Of a stretch of DNA of 64,000 bases, positions 61,585 through 64,000 are shown piece after piece. The stretch is from Changpingibacter yushuensis (GTDB lineage Bacteria > Actinomycetota > Actinomycetes > Actinomycetales > Actinomycetaceae), in assembly GCF_014041995.1 (NCBI RefSeq), contig NZ_CP059492.1, forward strand, positions 620,001 to 684,000. The letters are read 5' to 3'. Position numbers and translations under genes: made by a program. Positions within the stretch are counted from its first letter, which is position 1; every line of letters starts with the position of its first letter. The notes below the pieces were generated by a model. That model was not told where the DNA came from, did no database searches, and worked only from the letters and a program-made list of their open reading frames with translations.

Positions 61585-61746
61585 TGCCCAAGACCGCAGG
61601 TTTCCCGGATTCGTTCGGGATGAAACTCATAAGCAGAGGCCAGCGCAGGTGATAACAGGATTTACTGATAGAACTCAGTCGAACCCCGTGCGCCTGCACG
61701 GGGTTCTTTTTATGAGCTCTGCGGCACATGACCGGAAGGAGGCCCA
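61585..61746 (+). ncRNA. Ribosomal protein L10 leader (autoregulatory 5' UTR)
   Basis: A roughly 160-base untranslated leader precedes rplJ. It includes the CCCAAGACCGCAGG segment and a later CCAGCGCAGG that I associate with the L10-leader RNA family, which binds the L10(L12)4 complex. The leader ends in a terminator-like hairpin. The family match is from memory of its conserved core and was not computed. Confidence 0.65.
61682..61711 (+). terminator. Intrinsic terminator (attenuator) inside the rplJ leader
   Basis: Perfect ten-base arms AACCCCGTGC/GCACGGGGTT around GCCT, then CTTTTT, ending 35 bases before the rplJ ATG. Confidence 0.85.
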
Positions 61747-62268
61747 ATGGCAAGGACCGACAAGTCTGCAGCGATCGCTGAACTCAAGGAGAACTTTGAG
61801 AACTCCAGCGCCGTCCTGCTCACTGAATACCGCGGCCTGACCGTCGAGCAGCTCAAGACGCTGCGTCGTTCGCTCGCAGGCAATGCGGAGTACAAGGTCG
61901 CCAAGAATACGCTGGCAAACATTGCGGCAAACCAGGCAGGCGTCGAAGGTCTTTCTGATCTTCTCTCCGGCCCAACCGCAATTGCTTTCGTTACCGGTGA
62001 AGTTTCCGATGCCGCCAAGGCTATTCGCGACTTCGCCAAGGACAACCCGGCACTTATCGTCAAGGGCGGCGTTCTCGAGGGCAGCGTGCTCTCCAGCGAC
62101 GACGTCAAGAAGCTTGCCGATCTCGAGTCCCGCGAGGTTTTGCTCGCGAAGACTGCGGGTGTGCTCAAGGCTGCCCTGTACCAGGCGGCATACGTTTTCC
62201 AGGCGCCAGTCTCCAAGGCTGTACGCACCATCGACGCGCTGCGCGCGAAGGAAGAGGCTGCTGCCTGA
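61747..62268 (+). CDS. rplJ: Ribosomal protein uL10
   Basis: 173 residues: AIAELKENFENSSAVLLTEY, RGLTVEQLKTLRRSL, YKVAKNTLANIAA and the C-terminal helix that holds L7/L12 dimers. ATG 61747 has GGAAGGAGG six bases upstream. Preceded by the L10 leader; rplL follows by 67 bp. Confidence 0.97.
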   Translation: MARTDKSAAIAELKENFENSSAVLLTEYRGLTVEQLKTLRRSLAGNAEYKVAKNTLANIAANQAGVEGLSDLLSGPTAIAFVTGEVSDAAKAIRDFAKDNPALIVKGGVLEGSVLSSDDVKKLADLESREVLLAKTAGVLKAALYQAAYVFQAPVSKAVRTIDALRAKEEAAA

Positions 62269-62335
62269 TTTCAGGCGGCGCCAACTTAACCAGATATATC
62301 TGCTCGCGTAGCAGGCATCAGGAAGGAAGGCCATC

Positions 62336-62719
62336 ATGGCTAAGCTCTCCACCGAAGAGCTCATTGCAGCATTCAAGGAGCTCACACTCGTCGAGCTCTC
62401 CGACTTCGTCAAGGCATTCGAGGAGGAGTTCGACGTTACCGCCGCTGCTCCCACCGCCGTTGCTGTTGCCGCAGCCCCCGCCGGCGAAGCCGCCGCTGAA
62501 GAAGAGAAGGACTCATTCGACGTCGTTCTCGAGTCCGTTGGCGACAAGAAGGTTGCAGTCATCAAGGAGGTGCGCGGCCTTACCTCCCTCGGTCTGAAGG
62601 AAGCTAAGGATCTCGTCGATGCAGCTCCTAAGGCTGTCCTCGAAGGCGTCAACAAGGAAGCTGCCGACAAGGCCAAGGAAGCTCTCGAGGGCGCTGGCGC
62701 AACCGTCACCCTCAAGTGA
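62336..62719 (+). CDS. rplL: Ribosomal protein bL12 (L7/L12)
   Basis: 127 residues: N-terminal dimerisation helix pair ([20 protein letters not shown]), Ala/Val/Pro hinge (about 38-58) and C-terminal factor-binding domain ([20 protein letters not shown]). ATG 62336 has AGGAAGG upstream. Confidence 0.98.
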   Translation: MAKLSTEELIAAFKELTLVELSDFVKAFEEEFDVTAAAPTAVAVAAAPAGEAAAEEEKDSFDVVLESVGDKKVAVIKEVRGLTSLGLKEAKDLVDAAPKAVLEGVNKEAADKAKEALEGAGATVTLK

Positions 62720-62787
62720 GGCATGCGGCTTGAGCCGCAACCTTGACAGCTCTTCATCGAGCAGGCAACTGCATCCTGCAGCTTGAC

Positions 62788-62823
62788 AAGTGCGGGGCAC
62801 GGAGGAATCCGTGCCCCGCACTT
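62788..62823 (+). terminator. Terminator after rplL
   Basis: Sixteen-base perfect arms (62788-62803, 62808-62823) with a GGAA loop; only a short T run follows. Confidence 0.85.
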
Positions 62824-63163
62824 TGCGTCTCTACCGTAATGGGCGTCCCTGGGCATCTCCATGCATCTCTGTGCCCTAATGTGCCCCTCTTCTAGAGATC
62901 TGTTTGCATGTTTGAAGGTTCTGTGTCAGAGTTCAGGTGAACATCGTGGTTCCTGGTGCCCTCCCTCACAGGGTGAGGGGTAGCTTTGCACACTCCTTAC
63001 GTGTATATTGGATATTTGCGCCGACATATCTACAGTTATGTCCAATTCTGGCTCAGTTTGGTGGCTCACTCCTGGTGAAACCTCCAATGAGCAGCTGGAA
63101 TACGAAACTGCTGCGGATAATGTTTGGTCCAATGCCTTACCAACGTCAGGGAAGGAACCCCCT
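62824..63163 (+). promoter_or_regulatory. Upstream region of rpoB
   Basis: About 340 bp with no convincing gene. It has a hairpin CCCTCAC/GTGAGGG at 62963-62979 and a TATATT -10 candidate at 63004-63009 with a poor -35. An ATG at 63038 is in frame with rpoB without intervening stops. Confidence 0.4.
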
Positions 63164-64000
63164 TTGGCTGCTTCGCGCACCTATTCGCTCTCCGCTCTCA
63201 ATGGCAAGCCGGTTGTTGACCGTGTTTCCTTTGCCAAGATTCATGAGCCGCTGCAGGTGCCTGACCTGCTCGGTCTTCAGACTGACAGCTTTGGCTGGCT
63301 CATCGGATCGGATTCATGGGCGGCTGAGCACCCCGGTGAACAATCTGGACTTGAGGAGATCTTCGAGGAGATCTCACCGATCGAAAATGCCGCCCAAACT
63401 ATGGGTCTTGTGCTTTCGGCGCCGCACCTGGAAGAACCGAAGTATTCGATTCAGGAATGCCGTGAGCGCGATCTGACGTACGCCGCTCCTTTGTATGTCA
63501 CTGCCGAGTTCCAAAACTATGAGACCGGCGAAATCAAGTCGCAGACCACCTTCATTGGCGACTTCCCGCTCATGACTGACCGCGGCACCTTCATTGTCAA
63601 TGGATCTGAGCGCGTGGTCGTCTCTCAGCTGGTCCGTTCACCCGGCGTGTACTTTGAGCGCGTAGCTGACAAGACGTCCGATAAGGACATCTTCTCCTCA
63701 CGCTTCATTCCGTCACGTGGCGCATGGCTAGAGTTTGAGATTGACAAGCGCGATGCCGTAGGCGTTCGCGTGGACCGCAAGCGTAAGCAGTCTGTCACTG
63801 TCTTCCTCAAGGCTCTTGGCCTTTCTGAATCCGAGATTCGCGATAGCTTCAGCGATTTTCCGATCCTCATTGAGACTCTTGAGAAGGATTCGGTTCACAC
63901 ACAGGAAGAATGCCTTCAGGATCTCTACCGCAAGCTACGTCCAGGCGAACCGCCAACAGCGGAAGCAGGCCGCACGCTGCTGAACAACTTCTACTTCAAC
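63164..64000 (+). CDS. rpoB: RNA polymerase beta subunit (partial, N-terminal 279 residues)
   Basis: The reading frame gives [14 protein letters not shown], then the RpoB entry motif [29 protein letters not shown], then [35 protein letters not shown] and [16 protein letters not shown]. The gene continues beyond the window, before the rifampicin region. TTG 63164 is chosen because AAGGA lies seven bases upstream and the protein then begins like other actinobacterial RpoB. ATG 63038 would add 42 residues with no known counterpart. Confidence 0.93.
   Translation, partial: MAASRTYSLSALNGKPVVDRVSFAKIHEPLQVPDLLGLQTDSFGWLIGSDSWAAEHPGEQSGLEEIFEEISPIENAAQTMGLVLSAPHLEEPKYSIQECRERDLTYAAPLYVTAEFQNYETGEIKSQTTFIGDFPLMTDRGTFIVNGSERVVVSQLVRSPGVYFERVADKTSDKDIFSSRFIPSRGAWLEFEIDKRDAVGVRVDRKRKQSVTVFLKALGLSESEIRDSFSDFPILIETLEKDSVHTQEECLQDLYRKLRPGEPPTAEAGRTLLNNFYFN

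Noticed and set aside
61675-62862. A 395-codon open frame on the minus strand over rplJ-rplL
   Set aside because: It is antisense to two certain ribosomal protein genes, is rich in Ser/Arg/Ala as expected from a reverse frame of high-GC coding DNA, and has no family motif.

Overview
The window is chromosomal DNA from a high-GC Gram-positive bacterium (Actinomycetota), most likely in or near the family Actinomycetaceae. This rests on the MtrA-MtrB-LpqB operon, a WhiB regulator next to a large glycosyltransferase, DUF5719, an Rv3259-type protein and DUF3499, two LytR-CpsA-Psr ligases, frequent GTG/TTG starts, and many genes that begin directly at a leaderless promoter. I cannot name the species. 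No insertion sequence, phage, plasmid or CRISPR module is visible; the gene content reads as vertically inherited core genome plus a strain-variable cell-wall glycan locus.

Layout. 1-8.3 kb: Maf nucleotide pyrophosphatase (cut by the window edge), a DUF885 protein, a class III nucleotide cyclase, a two-component system, GtrA and purK-purE. 8.3-40.8 kb: a broad cell-envelope glycan region. It holds two LCP ligases, a rhamnosyltransferase-like GT2, a PGRP amidase with calcium-type repeats, all four dTDP-L-rhamnose genes (rfbB, rfbC, rfbD, rfbA, in four separate transcription units), a fused GT2-GT4 enzyme with a coupled catalytically dead-looking paralogue, a Wzm/Wzt ABC exporter, a YfhO-type GT-C protein, further GT2/GT4 enzymes, a polyprenyl-P-hexose synthase-like protein, a flippase-like protein and DUF2142, then WhiB, a 1020-residue glycosyltransferase and DUF5719. 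41-50.4 kb: Rv3259-like protein, DUF3499, mtrA-mtrB-lpqB, comF, hpf, a ferredoxin/NADP reductase and YajQ. 50.6-64 kb: tRNA-Tyr, tRNA-Thr, tRNA-Met, rpmG, murB, add, a kinase of the APH fold, aspartate aminotransferase, tRNA-Trp, secE-nusG, rplK-rplA, a GT-C-like membrane protein, udk, rplJ-rplL and the start of rpoB.

How it fits together. The rfb genes make dTDP-L-rhamnose. GT2/GT4 enzymes build a rhamnose-containing polymer on a lipid carrier, Wzm/Wzt exports it, YfhO/DUF2142/GT-C proteins (fed by polyprenyl-phosphate sugars from the DPM-like enzyme and flipped by GtrA or the flippase-like protein) probably decorate it outside, and the LCP proteins attach it to peptidoglycan. WhiB and MtrAB-LpqB are the likely regulatory inputs to envelope growth and division. 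This functional chain is inference from family membership and gene order.

The strongest non-gene signals are: (i) at least eight genes whose start codon lies exactly six bases after a TANNNT -10 box, i.e. leaderless transcripts; (ii) short tandem repeats of about 16-17 bp that contain or abut stop codons at the 3' ends of several genes; (iii) a textbook intrinsic terminator inside the leader of rplJ; and (iv) a pseudo-glycosyltransferase translationally coupled to its active relative.
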